Assembly: GCA_964036045.1 (NCBI GenBank) | Contig: OZ038388.1 | Span: 29,595,759 to 29,659,758 of the forward strand | Length of the DNA: 64,000 nt | Source: Eutreptiella sp. 'Long Island Sound 2002' | Taxonomy: Eukaryota; Euglenozoa; Euglenophyceae; Eutreptiales; Eutreptiaceae | Direction: 5' to 3' | Part shown: positions 43,457 through 55,710 of the stretch, one piece after another | Numbering within the stretch: position 1 is the stretch's first letter | Layout of the letters: every line of letters starts with the position of its first letter | Program-made: the position numbers and the translations under genes | Notes under the pieces: model-generated | The model's input: the letters and a program-made list of their open reading frames with translations, nothing else | What the model was told of the DNA's origin: nothing | Databases searched by the model: none

Positions 43457-44112
43457 GGGGCTCGTGATGCCATTGTACGAGCCGGGATGGCTGAGGTTCT
43501 ACTGTACGCTCCTCACTGGTGCTTCCCTGAGGGGCGTCAGGTAGCTACATTTTTCCTTGGGGACAACAGCGTTCTGGACAATATGAGCTGGGAATCGAAG
43601 GCTGCATCGTGTACATCGAGGGTGTCTGTAGGGGGGTTCTATAGAGGCTGGTTGGTTGCAGCGCAGTACAAGCAGTGTGAGAAGGGGGCGGGGGGTGTTT
43701 CTAGATGTGGAGGATTCTGCCATATCCAGAATGCCAAAGAGCAGGTGACATGACAACGACACCCAATATCTCGACATCTACAGCCAGGTGTCATTCTCCA
43801 CTAACCCAAAAATGTAATCTGCATGGTCCCAATCCCAGTTCCAGCCCTCGCGTGAGCCTCATTATCACCTTTTGCCACCAAAACAGTCCTAGTCACAACC
43901 CCACTCGGGGGGGGGGGGGGGCGCCAGGGGACAAATTTTGCGGGGCAACATTGAAATTCAAAATGCCACGTGGGTGACTGCACCATAGTACACCAGAATA
44001 CAACAGCATTCCTCTGAACAAGTGGTCAGTTTGTGAACAAGACAGGGCACACTGCAGGAAAAGGCTGAATCGCGCAGCTCCGGACACGCAGCGTTTGCAA
44101 TTATAACACAAC

Positions 44113-44231
44113 CTTTTCTATCGGCAGTCCGCTCCTCTTTCATTGCAGCTATCAGCCGCCGATGCTTGGCCAGATGATTGTAACTCCAGCTGAACTTCCT
44201 GAGGGATTGTGCGAAGACACCGGGCCACCAT
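44113..44231 (-). CDS. Candidate exon, basic protein
   Basis: Acceptor GTAAAGCAG before 44231, donor GAAAAG|GTTGTG after 44113. Peptide with aromatic and basic residues (SLRKFSWSYNHLAKHRRLIA, then MKEERTADRK). The frame stays open past the donor. Not recognised. Confidence 0.45.
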
Positions 44232-44706
44232 CTGCTTTACGACGCCAAACCCCTACCCGTGTTTGAATACGATGGCACCGGATTCTGATGGTTGCTGTCC
44301 TCCTGGCAGACACATCTTACCATCTCCGTCACGTCGTCTCGTTTGCGGCGCCACTTCGGACCTGATTTTGAGACCTGAACCTCAGAACCCCGATCGACAG
44401 ACATGCCGAAAATCACACTTCATGGACCACTTCAGTGGCCCACTCCAATTTGGCGACCACACCAATGAAGCGCAAGTGCACATCCCTACTCAAGGGGGGG
44501 GGGAGGCGGTGCGGCAATCTCAGGCACGGACAGCCATCATAATTGTGGGCTTGACACACAAATTACGTCGCAGCAAAGTTTGGCACAACATTCTAAACGC
44601 CAATCTTTCCACAGGACACTTTCCCCTGTACTGCTTCATTCTGCAGGGTTCATGCAGCACCGTCAGAATCCGATCACTTATCGGGCCACACTGGGAAACA
44701 TCAGAC

Positions 44707-44779
44707 CTGTAACTGGTCAACAAGTCTAGGACTCGCACCGCCTCACTACCAGCATCAATCCCTTCAGCGGTAGTCCAGC
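44707..44779 (-). CDS. Candidate exon, 73 bases
   Basis: Acceptor TTGTATTTGCTTCAG before 44779, donor GTTACAG|GTCTGA after 44707; enters in phase 1, leaves in phase 2. Peptide WTTAEGIDAGSEAVRVLDLL, TSYR. Not recognised. Confidence 0.5.
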
Positions 44780-44918
44780 CTGAAGCAAATACAACATGGA
44801 AATGTAATTCAAGTGTGCGCACTTGGAACAATAAATTGCATCGGACGCAGGGCAGACTGCGCAGCAGCCCAGGAATGCATGGCTTCACTTCACACCCCTG
44901 CTTTGTACTCTGTATGCT

Positions 44919-44943
44919 ACCCTCCCTCCCTCCCTCCCTCCCC
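44919..44943. repeat. (CCCT)n microsatellite
   Basis: Five to six CCCT units. Confidence 0.95.
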
Positions 44944-45562
44944 AGAAAAGTGGGGTGCCTAAGACTTGTTGGGTCTGGTTGACTGGACCCGCGCCCTGCA
45001 AGTCAGGCTGCCATGGTCATTTTGCATGCGCTGCCACACAGAGGTTGCTGCAAGGAACATGGACGTTGAGAAGCCATGAGGCCAATGGAAAAGGTCTAGG
45101 CACTGTGGTTGTTGTATTGCGGGGTCATAGATGTAAAGTGAAGAAGTATTGCCAGCGAAATGGTCCCCAGGTTAAAGCCTGGGGCAAGGGAGGCTGATCT
45201 TTGAGCCTGGAGTAGAACCACCTGCATCGTTGATTGCAGATAACTGCTGGTGGTTCCAAGCAACAAGAATGCTCAGGTGTTACTAGCATCAACAGTGGTC
45301 CCTTGATACCACAAAGCCCCATATTGCTCCCATCCTACTGTGTCTAAAGCTTCATGAGATTGACTCAGCAATGTGCCCTTTCCCACAACTGGTGTTTCAT
45401 GCTAACCAGAGCCCGCCTGTCAAAGACAGGAGTTCCTCCATACAGGTTCCAAGTGCTATCCACCTGCCCACAGGCGAGGCTGGGAGCGAATCCATTAGGC
45501 TCCTCACCCTCCCACCATTTTGTCTGGCAATTTGTTTGGCAAAGGCATTCAAGGGGGTATTT

Positions 45563-45677
45563 GGTAAAACTTAGTACCGGATGAAGTACCACTTAGTAAA
45601 ATTTGGTAAAACTTAGTAAAAAAGAGGTAAAACTTAGTAAAAAAATTTCAAAATTTTTTTTTACTAAGTTTTACCTC
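45563..45677. repeat. GGTAAAACTTAGTA repeats ending in a perfect 22-bp hairpin
   Basis: GGTAAAACTTAGTA occurs at 45563, 45605 and 45626. The last copy begins the left arm (45624-45645) of a perfect 22-bp inverted repeat whose right arm is 45656-45677; the loop is ten bases. Confidence 0.9.
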
Positions 45678-45958
45678 GGTCCACTAAGCCCCCCACCCCC
45701 CCGGCTGCCGTTTTAAACAAGGTAGCCAACACTTCGATGGTAGGTGGTACTTTTGTTGAAGGGCACAAGGCCCCCGAGTCGATTCTCGGCCACTTGTGTT
45801 AGTGGCGCCCCACCCAGGCCAAACCCATCATGCACACCAATTAGTTGGCACTCGGCCAACATAACAAAATATAATTGGGGTTGGGCAGTAGAAACAAAAT
45901 CGGGCTCAAGAAAAGAGTCCTGACAGGGCCATGGCCAACATATGTGGGAACTACTTAC

Positions 45959-46160
45959 AAGTAGTTACAAAAGACACGCTTGAAACTCAAGTCGGCCTTG
46001 GTATCATCTGCATGGCACGGTTTGCCTCGCACTGTGGGATTATTGGTACACATCCCAAACAGAGCCGTTTTCAACTCCCCTTGCAGCTCAGTGCAAAATG
46101 CTTGGTCATTTCTCAATTGACCATCAGCATTTTGGGGATATTGAGGAGGCACTACATACC
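45959..46160 (-). CDS. Candidate exon, unknown product
   Basis: An excellent donor (CTACTT|GTAAGTAG) follows 45959. Upstream the frame encodes RKWYVVPPQYPQNADGQL, a helical segment and a Cys-containing end (KRVFCNYL). The 5' boundary is uncertain; the frame remains open through an Ala/Val-rich stretch encoded by CTG/TTG repeats (46196-46285). Confidence 0.5.
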
Positions 46161-46377
46161 ACTTGCGACAGATCCACACACCACGACAGGTGTTAACCGC
46201 AGAAGCAGCAACAACAGTAGGCACACCAGGACGGGTGTCAACAGCAGTAGTAACAACAACAGCAGAAGCAACAGCAACAGCAGCAAGGTTGGCCGTCGAG
46301 AATGCACGCAACCCAACACAGATCTCCGATTGACAAAAGATGGACACATGCAAGGCACAATGAAGAACCTTACATAC

Positions 46378-46511
46378 GTGGCACGCCATGTGAGGCGTGC
46401 CATCACAAGAAAGCATGTGTCAACGGGGTCCACGGATTTGGGTTCGGGGTACATCCGAGCCACCTCCCAATGTACCGCTGGGTCCTTGGGGTGCAGGCCA
46501 ACTTTGAACGA
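46378..46511 (-). CDS. Candidate exon, unknown product
   Basis: Acceptor CCCTGTACTTCAG before 46511 and donor GCCAC|GTATGTAAG after 46378, both strong; phase 0 in, phase 2 out. Peptide SFKVGLHPKDPAVHWEVARM followed by YPEPKSVDPVD. Not recognised. It sits beside the 85-bp minisatellite, which would then be intronic. Confidence 0.55.
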
Positions 46512-46574
46512 CTGAAGTACAGGGTAGCCTCAGCCATTTGACGCAACAACCACAATCGATCTTGTGGCACTTGT

Positions 46575-47690
46575 CCCCGCCGCTTCAGAGCGGGGGGCAG
46601 AATCAGAAGTGGCCCACAAGTGGGCAACGTGGCTACATAACCCCTGCCGCTTGGGGGGTCCCCACCGCTTCAGAGCGGGGGGCAGAATCAGAAGTGGCCC
46701 ACAAGTGGGCGAGGTGGCTACATAACCCCTGCCGCCTGGGGGGTCCCCACCGTTTCAGAGCGGGGGGCAGAATCAGAAGTGGCCCACAAGTGGGCAAGGT
46801 GGCTACATAACCCCTGCCGCTTGGGGGGTCCCCACCGCTTCAGCGCGCGGGGCAGAATCAGAAGTGGCCCACAAGTGGGCAACGTGGCTACATAACCCCT
46901 GCCGCCTGGGGGGTCCCCACCGCTTCAGCGCGCGGGGCAGAATCAGAAGCGGCCCACAAGTGGGCAAGGTGGCTACATAACCCCTGCCGCCTAGGGGGTC
47001 CCCACCGCTTCAGAGGGGGGGGGGCAGAATCAGAAGTGGCCCACAAGTGGGCAACGTGGCTACATAACCCCTGCCGCCTGGGGGGTCCCCACCGCTTCAG
47101 AGCGGGGGGCAGAATCAGAAGTGGCCCACAAGTGGGCGAGGTGGCTACATAACCCCTGCCGCCTGGGGGGTCCCCACCGTTTCAGAGCGGGGGGCAGAAT
47201 CAGAAGTGGCCCACAAGTGGGCAAGGTGGCTACATAACCCCTGCCGCTTGGGGGGTCCCCACCGCTTCAGCGCGCGGGGCAGAATCAGAAGTGGCCCACA
47301 AGTGGGCAACGTGGCTACATAACCCCTGCCGCCTGGGGGGTCCCCACCGCTTCAGCGCGCGGGGCAGAATCAGAAGCGGCCCACAAGTGGGCAAGGTGGC
47401 TACATAACCCCTGCCGCCTAGGGGGTCCCCACCGCTTCAGAGGGGGGGGGGCAGAATCAGAAGTGGCCCACAAGTGGGCAACGTGGCTACATAACCCCTG
47501 CCGCCTGGGGGGTCCCCACCGCTTCAGAGGGGGGGGGCAGAATCAGAAGTGGCCCACAAGTGGGCAACGTGGCTACATAACCCCTGCCGCCTGGCCGCCT
47601 GGGGGGTCCCCACCGCTTCAGAGCGGGGGGCAGAATCAGAAGTGGCCCACAAGTGGGCAAGGTGGCTACATAACCCTTGCCCCTTACCAT
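46575..47690. repeat. 85-bp minisatellite, 13 copies, with a duplicated 5-unit block
   Basis: CAGAATCAGAAG(T/C)GGCCC begins at 46598, 46683, 46768, 46853, 46938, 47025, 47110, 47195, 47280, 47365, 47452, 47538 and 47631. The five units from 46683 recur in the same order with the same variants from 47110, a 427-bp higher-order repeat. Each unit holds the palindrome GCCCACAAGTGGGC and a G run of 4-10. 85 is not a multiple of three, so open frames here are not genes. Confidence 0.97.
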
Positions 47691-48866
47691 CCCAAATATG
47701 GCACAGGTTCTGCTCGACTGCAGCTTAGTCTGGTGTCAGGTATGTAGCTGGTGACCAGTGGGGCCAAATTGGCATGCACCACTAATCAGGCTTGGCACCA
47801 ATACCGAGGCACCCGGGGCTGCCTACATACACCCAGTCACTCTGCTTGGATCTGCCCGAACACGTGACGTGTGGTACCCCTGTTGGCAGCCATGTCTGTT
47901 TGGGGTGCGGGCCACGCCGTTGATGACGCTTGTGCAGTCATAGTGGAGGACGCTGCATCATGCTTGGAAGTGCTCCTCCCTTCTCAAAGAAAAGGGGGGT
48001 CACTGCAGCAATAGTGGTAGGAACAAGGGGGCAAGGGGGCGCAAAGCAGGGGCCTCTCTGTACCACCCTTCACAAGGTGCCCAGGTCTGCCCAGCTAGAC
48101 CCTGGCACTCTGCCTGGGTTTGCCCAGATGCCATCCCCTCCCTGCCTAGGTCTGCCCGGACTCATGCCACATGCTGCTTGGATACTACTACCAAGCTTGG
48201 AACTACTGCTACTGACTTGTGATGATTAAGCAGCACAGGCTGCGACTCAGTAGAGCGCCTGGACCACACTACGGCCAGCCACCCCTGGGGCCAGGGCAGG
48301 ACGCGCATACCCCCCAACTCAAGGCGCCCAAGGTGTCCAACGCCCAAGCCACACGTGGTACGGTACAAAATCCAAACCGCAGCCATGCAAGTAGTCTCTG
48401 GGCAGGCAGGTTGCACACTGTAAAACATACTTTCCTCCAACTGCAACTTGACGGCCAGATTCGAGGGGCAGACCTGGGCGCTATGTCATGTGACTGTAGT
48501 TTTCAATGGTATTTGTGTCCAAAACAGAGGAGGGAGGGGGAACAGAGGGACGAAGGGGGAGGGGGAGGAGCAGACGGAGACAGGGAGGGAGAGAGTTGTA
48601 TTTGGAGCTGAAGTGGCCAGATTCTAACAAATTGGCAGAGCAAGTTGGGGACGCCATGATGGTGGTCCTCAAAAAAGCCTCTAAAAGTCAAAACCAAAAA
48701 CAAACGACCAAACAAAATGCGATCGAATCCACACGTACGAGGGAAGAGACAGCGGACGAATGGTCCTGAGGAGACCACCACTATCATGAAGGTTGGGCTT
48801 CAGTCATGAAGATGAGCAGAGGGTCGGAACGATAGGGCTAGGCAGCGACGGATGGGCGCAGCAAAC
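47691..48866. other. Spacer or intron, no exon fixed
   Basis: Purine-rich GGAGGG tract at 48529-48590. Nothing else supported. Confidence 0.3.
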
Positions 48867-48939
48867 CTTTGCAAGCGATGATGCGGTCCACGCAAACCTC
48901 CGCCAGCTTGTCCAATGAAAAATCTTTTGGGTCAGGCCA
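48867..48939 (-). CDS. Candidate exon, 73 bases
   Basis: Acceptor CTTTTGCTTTCTAG before 48939, donor TGCAAAG|GTTTGC after 48867; phase 0 in, phase 1 out. Peptide WPDPKDFSLDKLAEVCVDRI, IACK. Splices in phase from the exon ending at 49373 (intron 433 bp). Confidence 0.6.
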
Positions 48940-49372
48940 CTAGAAAGCAAAAGTGGGTGGTTTGCAACACGTAGTGAACCGAAACCCCCTGGGGTCTGTG
49001 TTCCGTTCCCCACATCAGGTGTAGCGGAGAGCACCCTCCGCAATTAACAGTCATGGCAATCCCTGCATGCACTGCAGGCGCTTGGCAGACACTTGTCCCA
49101 TTACATTGCTGTGACCTTTATTGCGAACCAACGCCCGAACTGCCCAAAAAGCCGAATGGAGCGTCGCATTGAAGCAAAAGATGCTGACAGCAGTGATCCC
49201 ACCCATGATTTTTTGCCCCTTCAATGCAATACCCCACATACCCATGGGGTGGGTCCATGCCCACACATGACACCTGGCGACGTACGCCTGCCAGACCAAA
49301 AATGAAATCAAAACAAAAATCGAGGAAACCCTCCCCTTGAAACATCCATCTTCCCCCTGTATCAGTAGCAAC

Positions 49373-49538
49373 CTGCAGTCGCTTCTCCAACTCTATCCAG
49401 GCATCCTTGACCTCATTATCCAGGTGAGTTTGACAGATCTCCCTCAGCACCAATTGATACGCCATGGACAAAATGGATCCAGGCTTGTACAGACAGGACG
49501 GCATCTCCTTCGCAATGATGTGGAGCAGCTTCAGCAGC
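49373..49538 (-). CDS. Candidate exon, helical; faint globin-like pattern
   Basis: Acceptor CGTTCCTGTCCCAG before 49538, donor CTGCAG|GTTGCT after 49373, enclosing 55 codons plus one base. The peptide is all helical: LLKLLHIIAKEM, KPGSILSMAYQLVLREI and DNEVKDAWIELEKRLQ. The spacing and the EVKDAW motif recall the F to H helices of globins, but the proximal histidine position is not convincing, so I do not assign a function. Confidence 0.5.
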
Positions 49539-51688
49539 CTGGGACAGGAACGATTGGGGCGCATATGCAGGTGCAGGTGCATCATGGTGCTTCCCATTAC
49601 AACCACCATCATTCCAGTGTTAAAATCACCGTGATGATGGCCACGAGGCCGAGCGTCATTCTCACCAAAATTGATGTGCCAGCACGATGCCCATCATGAT
49701 TGTAGGTTATTTTGGACCTGGACTCTGATAGTGCTCATTACCATCATTCTCAAATCTCAGATCGGCCACCCTTGGGCGGATGAGGGTTCTCCAGCTACAG
49801 TAGAGGTTAAAAAACAAACATGAAAGACTGCTTACAATGCCACATGCTAAACGCAGGTGGCTGGCACCCCCTTCGAGACTTGAAATTTGTGATGTTGTGA
49901 CACTGCAACTGTGGCAGGACACATTTAATGGCTATGTGCCTGAAGCGCCATGCAGCGGTGCATGTAAGTAAGGGGGGTGGTGTCCTTTACCCGCCGCTCC
50001 CCCCCCCCCTCTGACATGCATTGGTGAGCCTCGTCACAAAATGGTTCTCCAGCATTCAAAACACAGATTTCCTTCCGTGCCCGTGAAACACCCTCCCGTT
50101 CTTTACGCACTTTGTGCACGCGCCGCCGTCGTTTCACTGTTGCCCAACTGTCAGCCACTTCATACGGAAAATTTCCCGGAGAAATGTCCTCTGCTCCAAT
50201 CAGGTGCATACATACATATTTGACAAAACTGTCAAACTGTCAATCTGTCAAATTGGCAAAAAATGTCACACACAAGAAAGCATGCATTGGTGACATGACT
50301 TGGCGACATGCATTGAGAAAGTACTGTTATGTCATGTCATGCCATGCCATGTCATGTCTTGTCATGTTATGTCCTGTCAAACTGTCAAATTGCAAAAAGT
50401 TGTCACACACAATACAGCAAACCCTCACCATCCCTGTCACTGACACTGTCACTATGCCTAGTCACAAAGGCAAAGCATGTCGTCCAATGCATGTCGTGAG
50501 CAGCCCACCCCACACACCCCCCACACCCCCACACCCCGAGAGACCCTGTTCTTATATACAGCCCTGACGCCATGAGCCAGCTGCAGCTGGTTTAAAACTC
50601 CCAGAGACCAATGGTCATTCTTCTCAAACTACACAAGGCGCCGGATAGGTCCCTACAAAAACCACACCTTTCAGCTGTGCCAGGCTGTGCAGCTGTGCAG
50701 GAACAGAAGGCCACGAAATGCATCCTGTTGCATCCTACGAGGGTTGCATCAGCACAATATCACAAGCTCCCCTCTTCAGGGCTACCCTGAGGCAGCCAAA
50801 ACCCCTGACCTTTGGTCACTTTTCTGAACGGCGTTTCCAGAAACCTGAAAATTGCCGAGACCGAGCCTCGGGGGCTGGAAAGCGGGATCAGTCGGCAACA
50901 CAATTTGGCCAACAATGCACTGAACTGGCCGTAAAATTGAGGGGGATGGTAAGGCTGAATCCAGAAACATGTCAAATTGATGACGTATTACTCAGTTTTG
51001 CCGGTGTCGCAATGGCCACGCCGTGGAGTTCCAGAATTGAGGGCCTTCCTGATTGTTGGCGGTGCCCTTATGACGCACTCGCTCCGACCGCTTCACACAC
51101 CGCAGACATTGTTCACTGCCGCCTGCACCCTGCTTGCCATCCCACAGTCTCGCCACGCCACATCTCTCTGCCTGGCACACCTTGCAAAAAAGTCGGACTC
51201 GCGAGAGATATACTCGGATCCGACACAGAAGCGGATGAAATCAAAGGCGACCACGGTGACCGCGCCCTGATGTTCTGCAGAGCACAGAGCGGGGGTGCAA
51301 GCAGGACCCGAGCACGCAAAAAGGTCAATAGCAATATGCAATCACGCCCCCACCCCCACCCCCACCCCCAATAGAACAATTGAACAAACGTCCCAAGGAG
51401 AAATCACAAATCATGAAATAGTGTCTCGACGTCGCAGTTGAATCAAGTGGGAAATCGCGTGCACTTTGGTGCCAAGCGCCAGAGATGTGTGATCCCTCTG
51501 CAGTGTGTGCGCACCGTGCAACCACTCCAAGGTACGTATGCCACGGTAAGAAATGCGTGAAGAGAGAAAAGAAGCGGTCCCGGGAGAGCGCCGGGTTGTT
51601 GGTCCGTGCCAGCTGCAGATGTACTGCAGGACTTGGAAAACTGTCATGGGAGCGCAGGCTTTCGTTTCCGGGGGGTCGATAGATCCCT
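49539..51688. other. Spacer or introns, no exon fixed
   Basis: TCATG/CCATG short repeats at 50330-50380; two related strings of CTGTCAAACTGTCAA (50228 and 50377). A 218-codon plus frame (50718-51374) has no recognisable features. Confidence 0.3.
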
Positions 51689-52085
51689 CTGGCTAGACCC
51701 CCCCCTCCCCCAAAAAGGGCTCAATTGACGGGCCTCCCAAAATCCTACCGAGTCTGACCCCCAGGCCCCAGGGGTGACCCGGTCCCAAACATCGGCAAAA
51801 AATGAAAATGGGATTTTTGGAATCAGCGCGTCGAGGGGGTTCAGAAAAGTCCTCATCTGTCATGTATTTGGCGAAACGTTTTTTTGGACCATTTTCAATG
51901 CTCAAAAAAAATTTTCGGCGCCTTTGGCGCCCAAGTTCGTAATAACTGATTAATGGTCCTGTCAATTGAGCCCTACCCTCACATTTTGCCATTGACCAAC
52001 CTCTTCCCCTGCCCCATAATCCACGCATCCATCCCTGATGGAAGAGGGTGGCCGGGGGGGGGGGGGGTTGGCACAAGGCCTCGGC
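51689..52085. repeat. Dispersed repeat bounded by C and G tracts, longer copy
   Basis: Starts CTGGCTAGACCCCCCC and ends in a long G run followed by TTGGCACAAGGCCTCGG. Both ends and part of the interior match 61391-61585. Confidence 0.7.
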
Positions 52086-53894
52086 GGGGGGGGAAGGGGG
52101 TCGCGGGGGTTGCAGGTCTACTCACTTTGTATTCGGTTTCCTGTTCCAAATGCCTCTCGTGCGTTTTGCCGAATTAGCCGGTTGGCGTAACGCCATGACA
52201 ATCATCAGATGATCTGTCCAGCGACCCTGTGACGCCCGTATCCTGGCAAACCTGCTGCCCCAGCTGCAGTTGAAGCAGAAGAATTGCAAACACATACTAA
52301 TGAATTTCATCCAATGCACAAAGAATCGCAATGAGTACTTGGCCTTGTCGAGCAACACCATCTTCCTCTTCCCAGATTCCCCTGCGCCCTGCAAGATATG
52401 GCAGGCGGCAGGGCACAAGGGTTGTGCGTGCTAGGCCCTCCACACCACTACACTTGTGGCTGTGAACAAGGGGATCAGAAGGAGGAAAAACTGAAAGAGG
52501 CTCGGCTGGGAACGAATTGCGGATGCTGCTATCCAAACGTGGGATCACACTGGCAACACAGCATGTGGCCCTGTACAGCACCCTGAAGAGATATTGGTGG
52601 CTTGACCACAGCAATCTGGGCCTACTGATCAACAGCCAAAAATTCTATTGCCTTTGGCAAGGCACCTCGAAGAGAGACGAGAGAAGAGCCCTGGGCTACA
52701 TGGGCATAGTGACCCTGGAACGACGAAAGGATTTCGGAAAAAATGGAATTTTGGAAAATTTTCAAGTGCCACTAAATAGCCTAAGCAGCGGCAATTTCGG
52801 GGCTTTCGGGGGGGCCATGGCCCGGGCTACATGAGCCTAGCGGCCACTACGTGGGTCCCCATGGGTGCTCAAGTACCTGTATTGTCACCAAATGATCATG
52901 ATCACCCAAAACCATCCCTGGGGCCACAGAAGGGCTTCAGAAAAAATCGAATTTTCGAAAATTTTCAGCCGACGCATGCCTGCCTGAAAACGGCCCAGTC
53001 CTCACCGGCAAGAGCCCATAGGCGGGGGGGGGGGGGGGCGACCAGGGGTACCGGAGTTCGGACCCGGGACCCCTGCCATGGGTTAGGGGGTCCATATACA
53101 GGAAAAAAGTTCTTCAGGACCCAGGTCCAAATCCACACACAGCGCCGCAAGATGCAAAGAAGTGTTGACGCCCCACCCCCCCTGCCAAAAAAGGGGAACC
53201 CAGGTACAGGGGGGTAGTGGGCTCAAAATCGAAAAATTATTGGGGGATCATTTTGTCTCCCAAAATGATGATTTCACAAGGGGTTAGACATGCCATACCA
53301 TACCTTGGGGTATGCTACTCAAATGACTGCCAAAAGGGGGGGGGGGGCTGTATGGCACCCGCACTTGCACTTGATCTAACAACCTCTCTTCGAGGTGATT
53401 TCGCAGCATATTCCTTCTTTCTGTGCCAGGGATATCTATGTCAGGTGTGCTTTCAATAAACCTCAATAAAGTGCATCAGAGACAGCACCAGCCACACACG
53501 TTGTCTCTCAGACTTGCCCACCACCCAAAAATTGAGGCTGTTCCCAAATAGATGCGAAAAAACACCTAAATCCAGCGTTGGCACTGGCTGAAATGACGGG
53601 TGCCCATCATTTGTAGACGCACGAACGCCAACCCAGGACATATGGATGGGGGTTTGGCACGAGGCAACGGATGGGAAGCGGGGGGGGGGGGGGGGGTAAT
53701 GGTAGGCTTTGCTCTCTGAGACATCCGCACCCAGGCCTCAGCCTGCACAGCAGCGTGTGTCTCTGATGCTGTGGCGTAGCCTAGGTGTGGAGGTTTTTGC
53801 ACCAGCCTTCTGGGTGCGTTAAGGGATGACACAATCGGTGCATGCTCCCCTGTCCCAGGACTCCAAGCATGGGCACGCAAGCAAACAGGCACAC
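52086..53894. other. Spacer or introns with G tracts
   Basis: An imperfect repeat (TTC.GAAAAAAT.GAATTTT) occurs at 52730 and 52935. G tracts near 53025, 53335 and 53680. A minus-strand basic segment near 52145-52240 may be coding but no splice pair was fixed. Confidence 0.3.
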
Positions 53895-53990
53895 CGGCTT
53901 GACGGCAATATCTTCAGCCATGTTTCCGATCCATTGGGCAAACGAACCTATGAATTCAGGGAGCTTCACACGGGTTTCTTCCACGAATGC
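53895..53990 (-). CDS. Candidate exon, 32 codons
   Basis: Acceptor GTGCCCTCTTTTGCAG before 53990, donor AAGCCG|GTGTGC after 53895; exactly 32 codons, phase 0 at both ends. Peptide AFVEETRVKLPEFIGSFAQW then IGNMAEDIAVKP: amphipathic helices. Not recognised. Confidence 0.55.
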
Positions 53991-54714
53991 CTGCAAAAGA
54001 GGGCACCAAATGTGGCCAATGTGTGACCGATGCTCTGCAATAGCACAATAAAGCGCCAGAGTAACATGGTGGAACCAAACAGGTGAGGCAACAAAGTGGG
54101 AGATGTGGCAAAGCAACATCAGAGTCAAACGACGAAAAAATGGTGGACTGAATCGGCGCAGAATGGCTTGTCAAGCAGCAAGTGAAGCTGTGTGCTTTTG
54201 GAGGGCATCGTCTATGGCTTCGGATGAGCAAGGAGCAAAAAAGGGATCTGCAACGATCAAGGGGTCCAGAGCGGTCCAGAGGGGAAAGCGATTCTTGAAA
54301 GCAGGAAGTCTCAATGAATGTAAAACAGAAGCCGGCCGCACCCCGCTGAATATTTCGACACAAGAATGGGACACAATCATGACAAAAACAGGGAAGTTGT
54401 GAGCCAACCGACGACGGTTGGGGGCCACTCGGCAGAGATTACATCTAATTGATGGCGGTGAAAGGCTAACAGATGGCAGTTGTGGGGAATTGACCGGGGT
54501 GGAGTGGACGTTTTGAATGGGAAACTCTTAGCCAAGAAAGTAAAAACCAGCCAAGTCGGCTGAGGGCTAGAGCACCGCAGTCCAGGATGCAGCATTGTCC
54601 CGCTGTATCTAGGGTAATCGCAGGCAAGCAACCAGCCCGTGTCTAGACATCTGTTTTACAGCCTGGTGGGCAACTCTGCCTGTGCCCCCTTCATGCTGGC
54701 ACTCAACGCCAACC

Positions 54715-54880
54715 TCCACCTCATCAACCCTCCACAACCCTCCATCATACGTCAACCTTCGACAACCCTTCACAACCCTCCACAATCTATTTCTCACCAC
54801 GGCCCAGCACAATTCTCCACAGCCCTTCACAATGAACCAGTCCACATCCCTCCACAACTCTCCACAATCCACCGTACAAT
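54715..54880. repeat. Degenerate CCTCCACAA minisatellite
   Basis: Repeated CCCTCCACAACCCTCC-type units with many changes. Confidence 0.75.
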
Positions 54881-55171
54881 CCTCCAACAAACCAAACCCT
54901 CCATTAGGGCAGCTCAGCGCTCCTTACAGATGGAATGGTTTTCTTTGATACTGCTGTGCAGCATCATTACGTGCGGTGGGGGGGGGGGGTTGGCAGCAGC
55001 TGATTGTTTTTGGCTCCGCTGAGATGAGATAGCCAGGGAAAACACTTTTGGAACTGAGAAGCAGCATGTGTGGGTGAATCCACTTGAGGGCAGGCGGTTC
55101 AATTGAGCTCGGTTCCCACGTCATTGTGAGAAAGACCATAATTGCGATTCGATTGGAATACCTAAATTGAC

Positions 55172-55310
55172 CTGCACCGAAGGTTTCAGAGACAGTTTTG
55201 GCGCCAGGGACGGGATTACAGATTTGTGGGTGGTCTGGGATCTCCCTCCCCAACACACGGCGGGCATCTTCCCAACTCGACACGGCAGCCATGTGCACAA
55301 ACCCAGAGGC
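55172..55310 (-). CDS. Candidate exon, unknown product
   Basis: Donor GGTGCAG|GTCAAT follows 55172; the 5' boundary is approximate. Peptide includes GFVHMAAVSSWEDARRVLG and PQICNPVPGAKTVSETFG. Another protein-like minus segment (SKFMVCDCAAPEFNFTSPSG), ending at a GTGAGC donor near 55364, lies just upstream and is probably the preceding exon. Confidence 0.45.
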
Positions 55311-55710
55311 CTGACCCCTCGTGCCAATAACAATGCCCAACACCGGGTGCTTGGTCGGTGCTCACCCCTCCCACCCCAGAAGGACTTGTAAAGTTGAACT
55401 CTGGGGCAGCACAGTCACAAACCATGAACTTGGACAGGATGGGGCCTTCTGCCAAGTTGTCTCCTTCACCGTTGATAAAGGAGATCAGACAGCTTGTGAC
55501 ATCTACACAGGAGGAGAAACATGCAGGATGGGGATGGAGGCTGCAGCTGTGGCGCTGGCCACCCCGCCTCCCCTTTGCGCAAACAACGGCAGGAGCACTG
55601 GCAGTTCCGGAAAGAACGCCTTGTGTTGTTTCGACAAGGGCGTTGTCTACGCACGACGGCCAAACGACTTAGGCATTTTGTGGAGCAGAAGAACACCGTG
55701 TTTTTGAGAC

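Noticed and set aside
46538-47747. Frames in the 85-bp minisatellite
   Set aside because: The period is not a multiple of three, so the frame rotates; the peptides are a repeat artefact.
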